From an uncultured Roseburia sp. (lineage in GTDB: Bacteria > Bacillota > Clostridia > Lachnospirales > Lachnospiraceae), in assembly GCA_900548205.1 (NCBI GenBank), contig URJS01000035.1, positions 1 to 21,730 on the forward strand: DNA of 21,730 nt. Reading direction: 5' to 3'. The notes below the pieces were generated by a model. That model searched no databases. It saw only the letters and a program-made list of their open reading frames with translations, and was not told where the DNA came from. Every line of letters begins with the position of its first letter. Position 1 is the first letter of the stretch. Shown here piece by piece: positions 14,803 through 21,730 of this stretch. A program made the position numbers and the translations under genes.

Positions 14803-16293
14803 ATGATGAAAATTGAATTTGAATACGGGCAGGGAACAATGGCGGCGGAGCTGCCGGATAGCACAGACATTTTTATTCCGGGCGAGACGGTAAAAGACCT
14901 GGATCATATCCCGGAGGATCATCTGGAGGCAGCATATCTGGAGAGTCTTGCACATCCAATCGGCATGCCGACCTTAACAGAGCTTGCGCACAAGGGAAGC
15001 ACGGTCACGATCATTGTACCCGACCGTGTGAAGGGCGGCGAGCAGCCGACCAGTCACAGAAAGCTGAGTATTAAATATATTTTAAAGGAGCTGTATGCTG
15101 CGGGTGTTGAGAAGAAGGATATTCTGTTTATCATTTCCAACGGACTTCATCCAAGAAGCAAGGAGTCCGATGCGCTGGCAATTTTTGGACCGGAGATTTT
15201 CCATGAGTTCTGGCACACCGGACAGATCATCAGCCATGACAGCGAGGATGCCGAGCACATGATAGACCTCGGAACGACGCACAGAGGAGATCCGGTCTAC
15301 ATGAACAAGTATGTGTTTGACTGCGATATTCCGATTTTGATCGGACATGTGCAGGGAAATCCTTACGGCGGCTATTCGGGAGGCTATAAGCACAGCGCGA
15401 CCGGAATCACAAACTGGAAGTCGATCGCAAGTCATCATGTGCCGTCGGTGATGCACCGCGACGATTTCACGCCGGTCAATGGGGGCAGCTTAATGCGCAA
15501 TAAATTTGATGAGATCAGCATGCACATGGAGGAGAAGATGGGGCATCCGTTCTTCTGCTGCGACGCTGTGCTTGACACCTCATCCAGACAGATCGCGATC
15601 TATTCCGGCTACGCAAAAGAAATGATGCCATTGAGCTGGAAGCTGGCGGACAAGAGGACTTATGTGCACTGGGCGGAGAAGAAATATGACGTGCTGGTAT
15701 TTGGTATGCCGCAGAAGTTCCACTACGGGGACGGCATGGGAACGAACCCGATCATGATGATGCAGGCGCTTAGCGCACAGGTGCTCCGTTATAAGAGGAT
15801 CATGAGCGATCGCTGTGTCATTATCTGCTCATCCATCTGCAACGGCTATTTCCACAACGAGCTGTGGCCGTACTTAAGAGAGCTTTACACGATGTTCCAG
15901 CATGATCACATGGATACGCTTCCCGATATGAACCGCTACGGCGAATATTTTGCGACAAATGAGGAGTATATCCGCAAATATCGTTTCTGCAACGCATTTC
16001 ATCCGTTCCACGGCTTTTCGATGATGTCCTGCGGACATATTGCGGAGATGAACACCAGCGCGATCTATATCGTCGGAGCGCAGGAGCCGGGTTACGCGAG
16101 AGGCATGGGCTTAAAGACGAGAGCGACCTTTGAGGAGGCGCTTTTGGACGCGAAGAAAAAGTTTGTCGGCGAGAACCCGAATATTCTTGCACTTCCGATG
16201 ACCTTTAAGAAGGCTGCGGTACATCTGTGCATGAAGAATCCGGCAGACGATTGTATGGATGCCTACGGACATCCTACAGGCTGTTGCGGTTGA
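14803..16293 (+). CDS. LarA-family (DUF2088) nickel-pincer racemase/epimerase homologue
   Basis: A 496-residue LarA-like protein, about 70 residues longer than lactate racemase. In LarA a pyridine-based nickel pincer (NPN) is covalently attached to Lys184 and the metal is held by His200. Here K196 lies in GGYSGGYKHSATG and H212 follows exactly 16 residues later. H116 (SNGLHP) and H182 (GHVQGN) match the catalytic histidines. The protein therefore looks active if the cofactor is supplied by LarB, LarC and LarE, which are not in this window. Known homologues racemise or epimerise 2-hydroxy acids. The gene is 16 bases after the TIM-like gene with AAAAGGAGAG upstream. The C-terminus CCG is unusual. 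Substrate unknown. Confidence 0.88.
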   Translation: MMKIEFEYGQGTMAAELPDSTDIFIPGETVKDLDHIPEDHLEAAYLESLAHPIGMPTLTELAHKGSTVTIIVPDRVKGGEQPTSHRKLSIKYILKELYAAGVEKKDILFIISNGLHPRSKESDALAIFGPEIFHEFWHTGQIISHDSEDAEHMIDLGTTHRGDPVYMNKYVFDCDIPILIGHVQGNPYGGYSGGYKHSATGITNWKSIASHHVPSVMHRDDFTPVNGGSLMRNKFDEISMHMEEKMGHPFFCCDAVLDTSSRQIAIYSGYAKEMMPLSWKLADKRTYVHWAEKKYDVLVFGMPQKFHYGDGMGTNPIMMMQALSAQVLRYKRIMSDRCVIICSSICNGYFHNELWPYLRELYTMFQHDHMDTLPDMNRYGEYFATNEEYIRKYRFCNAFHPFHGFSMMSCGHIAEMNTSAIYIVGAQEPGYARGMGLKTRATFEEALLDAKKKFVGENPNILALPMTFKKAAVHLCMKNPADDCMDAYGHPTGCCG

Positions 16294-16318
16294 TCCGGTT
16301 TTTATTATTTTTGAGAGA

Positions 16319-16357
16319 CACGAGAAATGGAACGCATTTGCGGCTCCATTTTTCGTG
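16319..16357 (+). terminator. Hairpin between the larA-like and chemoreceptor-like genes
   Basis: A 13-bp stem with one G-T pair (CACGAGAAATGGA with TCCATTTTTCGTG) and a 13-base loop, not followed by a T run. It may partly stop transcription or protect the enzyme mRNA 3' end. Confidence 0.45.
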
Positions 16358-16381
16358 CCGTAAAGCAGGGGAGAAAATGGA

Positions 16382-18322
16382 ATGGGGCTGTTTAAAAGAA
16401 ATGAACAACAGAGCGTAGTAAAGGGAGCGAAGGAGACAGGGAATCCCTCTTTTGCCGAATTTGCAGATCATATTTTAAAGGAAACAAAGCTGCTCAATGA
16501 CAGTGTCATGCAGTTAAATTATATAGCGGGAAGTACCAACAACGCAGTCCATGCAGTCCATGCATCAATCAATGAGATCAGTGAGGAAAATAACGAATTA
16601 TCGGTAAATATCAGCAGGATCAAGGAAATCTCAGAGGAGATGGGCGTAGATATTGAGTCGGATATTTCAGAGGTCACGCAGTTGGCGGAGTCGGCAGACC
16701 GGATGACGGAAAGCAACGGTCGTGTCATGGCGTATTTTGAGGAGCTGATTAAGGAAAACGGAGAGACCTCGGTGGGAATTGAGGAGGTTTCCGTCAATAC
16801 AAGACTGACAAATGAGGCGGCGCTTGAAGTGCTGGAGGTGACGGAGCTGATCAATGAGATCGCCAATAAGACAAATCTGCTCAGCCTGAATGCGTCGATT
16901 GAGGCGGCGCGCGCCGGAGAGGCTGGGAGAGGCTTTGCAGTTGTGGCAAAGGAGATTCAGGAGCTTGCCGAGCGCAGCAGGAGCAGTGCGGAAAATATTG
17001 GAAGAATCATGAAGGAGCTGAAGGCGAAGTCCAATAATTCGGTGGAGAGCATCCGCAGGATTCAGCAGACCTTTGAGCATCAGACGGATAATCTGCAGAA
17101 TACAAGGACTTTTTTGGAGCAGACCAAGACACATATCGGACAGGTGCAGGAGAGCGTTCATTTTCTGAAGGAAAACATGGATAAGCTTAAGCTGTCAAAA
17201 AATGTGATCTTAGAGAATATGGGAGAGCTGGAACAGCTTGGCGCAAACAATTATGAGGCGACGGAGCTGATCGTTTCCGATTTTGGACGGGTCGTAAAAA
17301 ATACAGGAAAAATGACTTCGACGGCGTTTGAACTATCGCATGTGAATGAGGAGTTAAAGCGTGTGGCAAGGGCTTGTGACAAGGAGCAGACGGGAGCCTC
17401 TGTGCAGGAGACCGTAACGATCAGGGTTGGGTATATGCCAAATTACGGGAGTCTTTGTACGATCGTGCCGGCGATCAGGCTCGGCTATCTAACGCAGGAG
17501 CATATTTCAGTGGAGCTGAAAAAATATGGCAACGGTATGCAGATCGTGGATGCGCTCGGACGGGGAGAGATAGACGCCGGATATATCGGACATGGTTCGC
17601 ATAAACGTTGCATCAGCGGAGACGCGGTCATATTTCTTTTGTCGCATATGTCAAATGCAGAGGCAGTCATTGGCAGCAGAAAAAGCGGTGTGCGGACCTT
17701 AAAGTCGTTAAAAGGCAGGCGGATCGGAACGGTTTTGGACGCAAACAGTGACATGATCTTAAGCTTTGCGCTGGAGAGCGCGGGAATAGAGCGGGCGGCA
17801 TGCGAGATTACAGAAGGAACGCCGCAGCAGCTTGTGCAGCAGATGATCAAGGGGGAGCTGGATGCCTGTGCGCTCTGGTCGCCTTATACGCTTGAAATCT
17901 ATCAAAGGATGGGGAATGACGCTGTTTTGCTTGCAAACAACATGAACTTCTATAACCGTCTTGTCTCGCTGTCCTCATGGGTGACAAGCACGAAATTTGC
18001 GAGAGAGCAAAGGGATGTGCTAGTACGGTTTACCAAAGCGCTTTACCGTAGTATGAACTACCGTGCGATCGAGGAGAATATGAAGCAGGTTGCGGAGTGG
18101 GTTTCAGGGCTTACCGGCGAGGGCGTAAGGATGACATACGAGCAGAGACGCGACGCCGACTGGGCAACTGCGGGGTATGTGGCGATCGGGGCGAAGGACG
18201 GTACGGTCGCAAGGCTTTATCGGACGCAGCAGGAGCAGTTTTTGCGGGCGAACGAGGTGCGCAGTGCCGTTCCGGTTGAGGATTATGTGTTGCTTGATGT
18301 TATGACAGCGGCTGCCGATTAG
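16382..18322 (+). CDS. Soluble chemoreceptor signalling domain fused to an NMT1/TauA-like binding domain
   Basis: A 646-residue protein with GCAGGGGAG 8 bases before the ATG. Residues about 30-330 form a long helical MCP signalling domain with the conserved hairpin TNLLSLNASIEAARAGE and GRGFAVVAKEIQELAERS. From about residue 343 to the end is a complete binding-protein domain that parallels the importer's lipoprotein: YMPNYGSL, GYIGHGSHKRCISG, DACALWSP, YEQRRDADW, EDYVLLDVM. There is no signal peptide and no membrane segment, so the protein should be cytoplasmic. The order (signalling first, ligand domain last) reverses that of ordinary MCPs. It probably senses the imported compound inside the cell and signals to CheA, or acts as a scaffold sensor. 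No che gene is in the window. Confidence 0.9.
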   Translation: MGLFKRNEQQSVVKGAKETGNPSFAEFADHILKETKLLNDSVMQLNYIAGSTNNAVHAVHASINEISEENNELSVNISRIKEISEEMGVDIESDISEVTQLAESADRMTESNGRVMAYFEELIKENGETSVGIEEVSVNTRLTNEAALEVLEVTELINEIANKTNLLSLNASIEAARAGEAGRGFAVVAKEIQELAERSRSSAENIGRIMKELKAKSNNSVESIRRIQQTFEHQTDNLQNTRTFLEQTKTHIGQVQESVHFLKENMDKLKLSKNVILENMGELEQLGANNYEATELIVSDFGRVVKNTGKMTSTAFELSHVNEELKRVARACDKEQTGASVQETVTIRVGYMPNYGSLCTIVPAIRLGYLTQEHISVELKKYGNGMQIVDALGRGEIDAGYIGHGSHKRCISGDAVIFLLSHMSNAEAVIGSRKSGVRTLKSLKGRRIGTVLDANSDMILSFALESAGIERAACEITEGTPQQLVQQMIKGELDACALWSPYTLEIYQRMGNDAVLLANNMNFYNRLVSLSSWVTSTKFAREQRDVLVRFTKALYRSMNYRAIEENMKQVAEWVSGLTGEGVRMTYEQRRDADWATAGYVAIGAKDGTVARLYRTQQEQFLRANEVRSAVPVEDYVLLDVMTAAAD

Positions 18323-18337
18323 GAGGGGGAGAGTTTG

Positions 18338-19126
18338 ATGATACCGGTAATTTTATTTTGTGTCTGTATTCTTGCGTCCAGCATCGGGGCGATTGTAGGC
18401 GCCGGCGGCGGCGTGATCATTAAGCCGGTGGTGGATATGCTGGGGATTCTGCCGATTTCAACGGTCAGCTTTTGTTCGGGCTGCACGGTGCTTGGCATGT
18501 CGGTCAGCTCGATGATCCGAAACCGGAACGACGGAATTAAGCTTAAGCTGCGCACAAGTACAGCGTTAGCAGTCGGAGCGGTGTTCGGCGGGCTTGCCGG
18601 ACAGTGGCTGTTTGATCTGGCAAGGCGCAGCTTTGGAGATGAGAAAAGGCTTGGCGCGATGCAGGCAGTCTGTCTTGCAGCCGTTACGATCGGTGTGCTG
18701 GTCTATGTGATCAATAAGGAGAAGCTTGTTTCAAAGCATGTCGAAAATTTTGCCGCGGCTATGGCGATCGGTGTATTTCTCGGTATGATCTCTGCGTTTC
18801 TTGGAATCGGCGGGGGACCTGCAAATGTCGCCGTGCTCTATTTCTTTTTCTCAATGGAGGCAAAGGAAGCTGCCAAAAATTCTATTTATATTATTATTTT
18901 TTCTCAGGTTTCCAGTATTGTCACTGCACTTGTTTCCGGGACAGTACCTGACTTTTCGTGGGTCAACCTTCTTTCCATGATGGCGGGCGGCGTGGGAGGC
19001 GCGCTAATCGGTGCAGCAGTCTCAAAACGTATCGATAACCGCGGCGTGGAGAAGCTGTTTCAGGCGCTGCTCCTTACGATCACAGCGATCGCATGCTATA
19101 ATATTTTAAAATATACGGTATTGTAG
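18338..19126 (+). CDS. TSUP-family membrane transporter (TauE/SafE, DUF81)
   Basis: A 262-residue membrane protein from the ATG at 18338, 9 bases after AGGAGGGG; a TTG three bases earlier is also possible. About eight hydrophobic segments form two repeats, each with the family glycine motif: IVGAGGGVIIKP near residue 20 and LGIGGGPANVAVLY near residue 160. TSUP proteins move small anions, often sulfite, sulfoacetate or other organosulfur compounds. As the last gene of the locus it may export an acidic end product; import is equally possible from sequence. The gap to asp23 contains a separate promoter, so the locus ends here. Confidence 0.9.
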   Translation: MIPVILFCVCILASSIGAIVGAGGGVIIKPVVDMLGILPISTVSFCSGCTVLGMSVSSMIRNRNDGIKLKLRTSTALAVGAVFGGLAGQWLFDLARRSFGDEKRLGAMQAVCLAAVTIGVLVYVINKEKLVSKHVENFAAAMAIGVFLGMISAFLGIGGGPANVAVLYFFFSMEAKEAAKNSIYIIIFSQVSSIVTALVSGTVPDFSWVNLLSMMAGGVGGALIGAAVSKRIDNRGVEKLFQALLLTITAIACYNILKYTVL

Positions 19127-19179
19127 AATATGTATTTTTGATTTTTTTAGGTTACAGAATAAATTAATACTTTTTTTGG

Positions 19180-19208
19180 TTTCCAAAATGTGAATAGTCT
19201 GTTATAAT
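19180..19208 (+). promoter_or_regulatory. Sigma-A promoter for asp23-nusB
   Basis: Consensus TATAAT (19203-19208) carries an extended TG (TGTTATAAT). A 17-base spacer separates it from TTTCCA (19180-19185; 4 of 6 matches to TTGACA). It lies 33 bases before the asp23 ATG, which has AGGAGG. Confidence 0.8.
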
Positions 19209-19240
19209 AGACGCATAATATCACTTAGGAGGCAATAGCA

Positions 19241-19618
19241 ATGGGTGAGGATCGAAGAACATTTAAAATAAAGGATGGTAGCTTAGGAGAAGTGAAGATT
19301 GCAGATGAGGTTGTTGCCATCATCGCGGGACTGGCGGCCACGGAGGTGGACGGCGTCGGGTCTATGGCGGGCAACATTACAAATGAATTGGTGAGCAGAC
19401 TCGGAATGAAGAATCTCTCGAAGGGGATTCGCGTGGAGGTCGCGGAGGCAAATGTAAAGGTAGACGTTGCCCTGAATATTTCTTACGGATATTCGATTCC
19501 GGAGGTATCTGCCAAAGTGCAGGATCGTGTGAAAAACGCGATTGAGAATATGACGGGACTTTGCGTTTCGGTTGTCAATGTGCGGATCGCATCTGTGGAT
19601 ATGAACAGCAGCAAATAG
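19241..19618 (+). CDS. Asp23/Gls24 family protein (YqhY-like)
   Basis: A 125-residue cytoplasmic or membrane-associated protein. Family features are GEVKIADEVVAIIAGLAATEVDGVGSM at about 14-40, VDVALNISYGYSIPEVSAKVQ, and the final VNVRIASVDM. The YqhY branch is commonly found just before nusB in Firmicutes, where it has been linked to fatty-acid synthesis control. Its length and position match that branch. A strong ribosome binding site (TTAGGAGG) and its own promoter precede it, and hairpins separate it from nusB. Confidence 0.93.
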   Translation: MGEDRRTFKIKDGSLGEVKIADEVVAIIAGLAATEVDGVGSMAGNITNELVSRLGMKNLSKGIRVEVAEANVKVDVALNISYGYSIPEVSAKVQDRVKNAIENMTGLCVSVVNVRIASVDMNSSK

Positions 19619-19638
19619 CAGTTTTTTGGGAATATCAT

Positions 19639-19665
19639 AAAGGGTGTCCGAGCGGCATCCTTTTT
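19639..19665 (+). terminator. Terminator after asp23
   Basis: A stem of about 10 bp with G-T pairs (AAAGGGTGTCC with GGCATCCTTT) runs into a T5 tract. It may reduce, but need not abolish, read-through into nusB. Confidence 0.65.
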
Positions 19666-19672
19666 CCTTGTT

Positions 19673-19699
19673 TTATGGGAAACTTCTTATTTCCCATAA
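19673..19699. terminator. Second hairpin between asp23 and nusB
   Basis: A perfect 10-bp stem TTATGGGAAA/TTTCCCATAA with a 7-base loop, preceded by a T run and followed by an A-rich stretch. It could act as a terminator from either direction or as an mRNA-processing structure ahead of nusB. Confidence 0.45.
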
Positions 19700-19756
19700 A
19701 TAAAACGGTCCGCGCGGATCGCACTGCGGCGGATCAGTAAGAAGAAGGGAATTTGT

Positions 19757-20152
19757 ATGACAAGAAGAGAATTAAGAGAACAGGTCTTTAAGCTGCTGTT
19801 TGGGCTTGAGTTTCATGATGTGTCCGAGCTTCCGGCGCAGATTGCTGTTTATGCAGAGCATGAGCAGATTTGGGACGAGACGGATGGCGCGTATATCAGA
19901 GAAAAATGCATGGATGTTGCAGCGCATATCGAAGAAATTGACAGCGCGGTCAACGAGGTGTCAGAGGGCTGGAAGACAACAAGAATGGGAAAGGTAGAGC
20001 TGACGCTGATTCGCCTTGCAGTCTATGAGATGCGCTTTGAGGAAGGGATTCCTGTGCGCGTTGCGATCAATGAGGCGGTGGAGCTTGCAAAGAAATATGG
20101 CAGTGAGGATTCGCCTTCGTTTATCAATGGAATTTTGGGTAAGCTTGTATGA
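19757..20152 (+). CDS. nusB: Transcription antitermination factor NusB
   Basis: A 131-residue all-helical RNA-binding protein that joins NusE (S10) on boxA RNA, mainly in rRNA operons. The N-terminus MTRRELREQVFKLLFGLEF and the C-terminal INEAVELAKKYGSEDSPSF, then INGILGKL, are diagnostic. Length is normal. AAGAAGGGAA precedes the ATG. Its stop overlaps the xseA start, so the two are translationally coupled. Confidence 0.97.
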   Translation: MTRRELREQVFKLLFGLEFHDVSELPAQIAVYAEHEQIWDETDGAYIREKCMDVAAHIEEIDSAVNEVSEGWKTTRMGKVELTLIRLAVYEMRFEEGIPVRVAINEAVELAKKYGSEDSPSFINGILGKLV

Positions 20153-21378
20153 TGAAAAATGTATATTCGGTAGGTCAGGTAAATACATACATCAAAAATA
20201 TGTTTGCGCAGGATTTTATGCTCAAGCGTATCAGTGTCAAGGGAGAGGTGTCAAATTGTAAATATCACAGCTCCGGACACATTTATTTTACGCTCAAGGA
20301 CGGCGTTGGGGCAATCAGCGCAGTTATGTTTTCCGGAAGCAGACGCGGACTGACCTTTGCAATGAAGGAGGGGGACAAGGTAGTCGTAACAGGTTCGATC
20401 GAGGTCTACGAACGTGACGGAAAATATCAGCTTTACGCGCGGGAGATCGAGCTTGCAGGCGCGGGAAATCTGTACTTGAAATTTGAGGCGCTAAAGCGTG
20501 AACTGGAGGAAATGGGAATGTTTGACGCCTCCTATAAAAAGCCGATCCCTAAATATGCCAAGCGCGTGGGAATCGTGACTGCCCCGACAGGAGCGGCGAT
20601 ACAGGATATTCGCAATATCGCATCGCGGAGAAATCCTTATGTCCAGCTGATCTTATATCCGGCGCTGGTGCAGGGAGAGGGCGCGGCAGCGAGCGTTGTA
20701 AACGGGATTCGGACATTAGACGCCCTGGGTGTGGACGTAATGATCGTCGGACGCGGCGGCGGCTCGATCGAGGATTTGTGGGCGTTTAACGAGGAAAGCG
20801 TGGCAAGAGCCATTTTTGCTTCGGAGCTGCCTGTGATTTCTGCTGTCGGGCATGAAACGGATTTTACGATTGCCGATTTTGTTTCGGATTTGCGTGCGCC
20901 GACCCCATCTGCGGCGGCAGAGCTTGCAACCACAAGTCTTGCGGACAAAAAGGAGGATGCAAGGGCGCTGGCGGAACGATTGGAACGGAATTTGCAGGCA
21001 ATCCTGACGGTATCTAAGCGGAGACTGGAATTTCTGAAGGAACGCCCTGTGCTGAAGCGTCCGTTGGAATTGATGCAGAAAAAGGAGCGCATGCTTGCGG
21101 AGCAGGAACGGCTTCTGTATAAAAAAACGGCAGGACAGCTGCAACGGCTTAGCCGAGGACTTCTGGCGGCAGAGGGCAGGCTGGCGGCGGTTTCGCCGTT
21201 TTCTGTGATGAACCGCGGCTATGCCATGCTGATGGATGAGAGAGGTACGCCGCTTACAACGGCGCAGGCGGCGGCAATCGGGCAGGCGGTACGGATTCGC
21301 ATGAAGGACGGCATTTTGCAGGCAGAGGTGACAGGAAAGGCGGTATTTGCCGATGGCGAGAAAGAAACAAACCTTTGA
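20149..21378 (+). CDS. xseA: Exodeoxyribonuclease VII large subunit
   Basis: A 409-residue catalytic subunit of exonuclease VII, which degrades single-stranded DNA. The N-terminal OB fold (YSVGQVNTYIKNMF, SSGHIYFTLKDG) is followed by the catalytic domain with GIVTAPTGAAIQDI, VGRGGGSIEDLWAFN, VGHETDFTIADFVSDLRAPT and PSAAAEL. A long coiled region then leads to the C-terminal SPFSVMNRGYAML. The length is typical of Clostridia. The ATG overlaps the nusB stop (ATGATG; the second ATG at 20152 is equally possible). The 3' end overlaps xseB. Confidence 0.97.
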   Translation: MMKNVYSVGQVNTYIKNMFAQDFMLKRISVKGEVSNCKYHSSGHIYFTLKDGVGAISAVMFSGSRRGLTFAMKEGDKVVVTGSIEVYERDGKYQLYAREIELAGAGNLYLKFEALKRELEEMGMFDASYKKPIPKYAKRVGIVTAPTGAAIQDIRNIASRRNPYVQLILYPALVQGEGAAASVVNGIRTLDALGVDVMIVGRGGGSIEDLWAFNEESVARAIFASELPVISAVGHETDFTIADFVSDLRAPTPSAAAELATTSLADKKEDARALAERLERNLQAILTVSKRRLEFLKERPVLKRPLELMQKKERMLAEQERLLYKKTAGQLQRLSRGLLAAEGRLAAVSPFSVMNRGYAMLMDERGTPLTTAQAAAIGQAVRIRMKDGILQAEVTGKAVFADGEKETNL

Positions 21379-21589
21379 TGAAGCAATGGAACGCTTAGAG
21401 GAAATTGTAGAACAGCTGGAACAGGAGGAGGTCTCCCTGGAGACGGCTGTTTCGTTGTATAAAGAGGGGCTGACTCTTGCGGCACTTTGCAGAGAAAAGC
21501 TTTCTGCGGCGGAAGGAGAAATCGTTCTGTTGAGAAAAGAAGCAGGGCTTTGGCAGGAGGAGCCGTTTCAGGCGGAGGTGGAAGAATGA
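21353..21589 (+). CDS. xseB: Exodeoxyribonuclease VII small subunit
   Basis: A 78-residue partner of XseA. It carries the family motif FDEAMERLEEIVEQLEQEE, then VSLETAVSLYKEGLTL, and a helical C-terminus. The ATG at 21353 (MARKKQTF) is preferred to a TTG two codons upstream. The gene overlaps the end of xseA in another frame and its stop overlaps the next start, giving a tightly coupled set. Confidence 0.96.
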   Translation: MARKKQTFDEAMERLEEIVEQLEQEEVSLETAVSLYKEGLTLAALCREKLSAAEGEIVLLRKEAGLWQEEPFQAEVEE

Positions 21590-21730
21590 TGGATTTGAAG
21601 CAGGAAATGAAGGAACGCTGTGCCTATATTGAACAGGCGTTGGAGCAGGCAGTGCCTGAACAGAAGGACTTTCCGCCTGTGATTTTTGAAGCAATGCGCT
21701 ACAGCCTTCTGGCAGGGGGCAAGCGTCTGC
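21586..21730 (+). CDS. ispA: Polyprenyl (farnesyl/geranylgeranyl) diphosphate synthase, N-terminal part
   Basis: The first 48 codons of an isoprenoid diphosphate synthase, cut off by the window end. The start is ATG 21586 (or 21589), overlapping the xseB stop. The segment VIFEAMRYSLLAGGKRL is the characteristic N-terminal motif with the GGKR diphosphate-binding residues. The Asp-rich motifs lie beyond the window. Placement after xseB is the standard order in Clostridia, which supports the call. Confidence 0.93.
   Translation, partial: MMDLKQEMKERCAYIEQALEQAVPEQKDFPPVIFEAMRYSLLAGGKRL

Overview
The window looks like a chromosomal stretch from an anaerobic Firmicute of the Clostridia, most likely Lachnospiraceae. 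That assignment is an inference. It rests on strong AGGAGG-type ribosome binding sites, moderate GC content, and the asp23-nusB-xseA-xseB-ispA gene order at the right end. All credible genes are on the + strand. No rRNA, tRNA or CRISPR array was seen.

Region 1 (1-4174) is a gene broken by nested mobile DNA. A small membrane-protein gene starts at 74 and is cut after codon 68 by a 3501-bp transposon (278-3778). It resumes at 3779 and ends at 4105. The element is flanked by a 6-bp duplication (TCAGGT). Removing the element and one copy restores a single 174-codon reading frame, which fixes the boundaries. The element carries a zinc-finger/HTH protein (DUF6431-like), a DD35E transposase and an ExeA/TnsC-like AAA ATPase. 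It has TGTCA...TGACA ends and CGCA-ATT subterminal repeats. Inside its left arm sits a second insertion, a 195-bp MITE-like element with perfect 18-bp inverted repeats and its own 5-bp duplication. The left arm also carries terminators on both strands.

Region 2 (4174-4530) has no convincing gene. It is a GC-rich, hairpin-rich spacer that resembles a dispersed intergenic repeat or structured RNA.

Region 3 (4531-19126) is the candidate undescribed system. It begins with a TauABC/SsuABC-type ABC importer (permease, ATPase, lipoprotein binding protein). Next come NagB-like and NagA-like enzymes, a membrane histidine kinase with a NarL-type regulator, and a phosphofructokinase. A class II ketose-bisphosphate aldolase, a triose-phosphate-isomerase-like protein and a LarA (nickel-pincer racemase) homologue follow. 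The last two genes are a soluble protein joining a chemoreceptor signalling domain to a copy of the importer's binding protein, and a TSUP (TauE/SafE) permease. The enzyme order matches GlcNAc-6-P -> GlcN-6-P -> Fru-6-P -> FBP -> triose-P. However, the importer does not phosphorylate its cargo and no sugar kinase is visible. NagB-, NagA- and TIM-like proteins keep their catalytic residues but have altered phosphate-binding motifs. My hypothesis is a parallel glycolysis-like route for a sugar that already carries another acidic group, such as a sulfate or sulfonate. The binding-protein/chemoreceptor fusion would sense it inside the cell and TSUP would export an anionic product. This is not proven.

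Region 4 (19180-21730) is conserved housekeeping DNA: a good sigma-A promoter, asp23, nusB, xseA, xseB and the start of ispA, which runs off the window.
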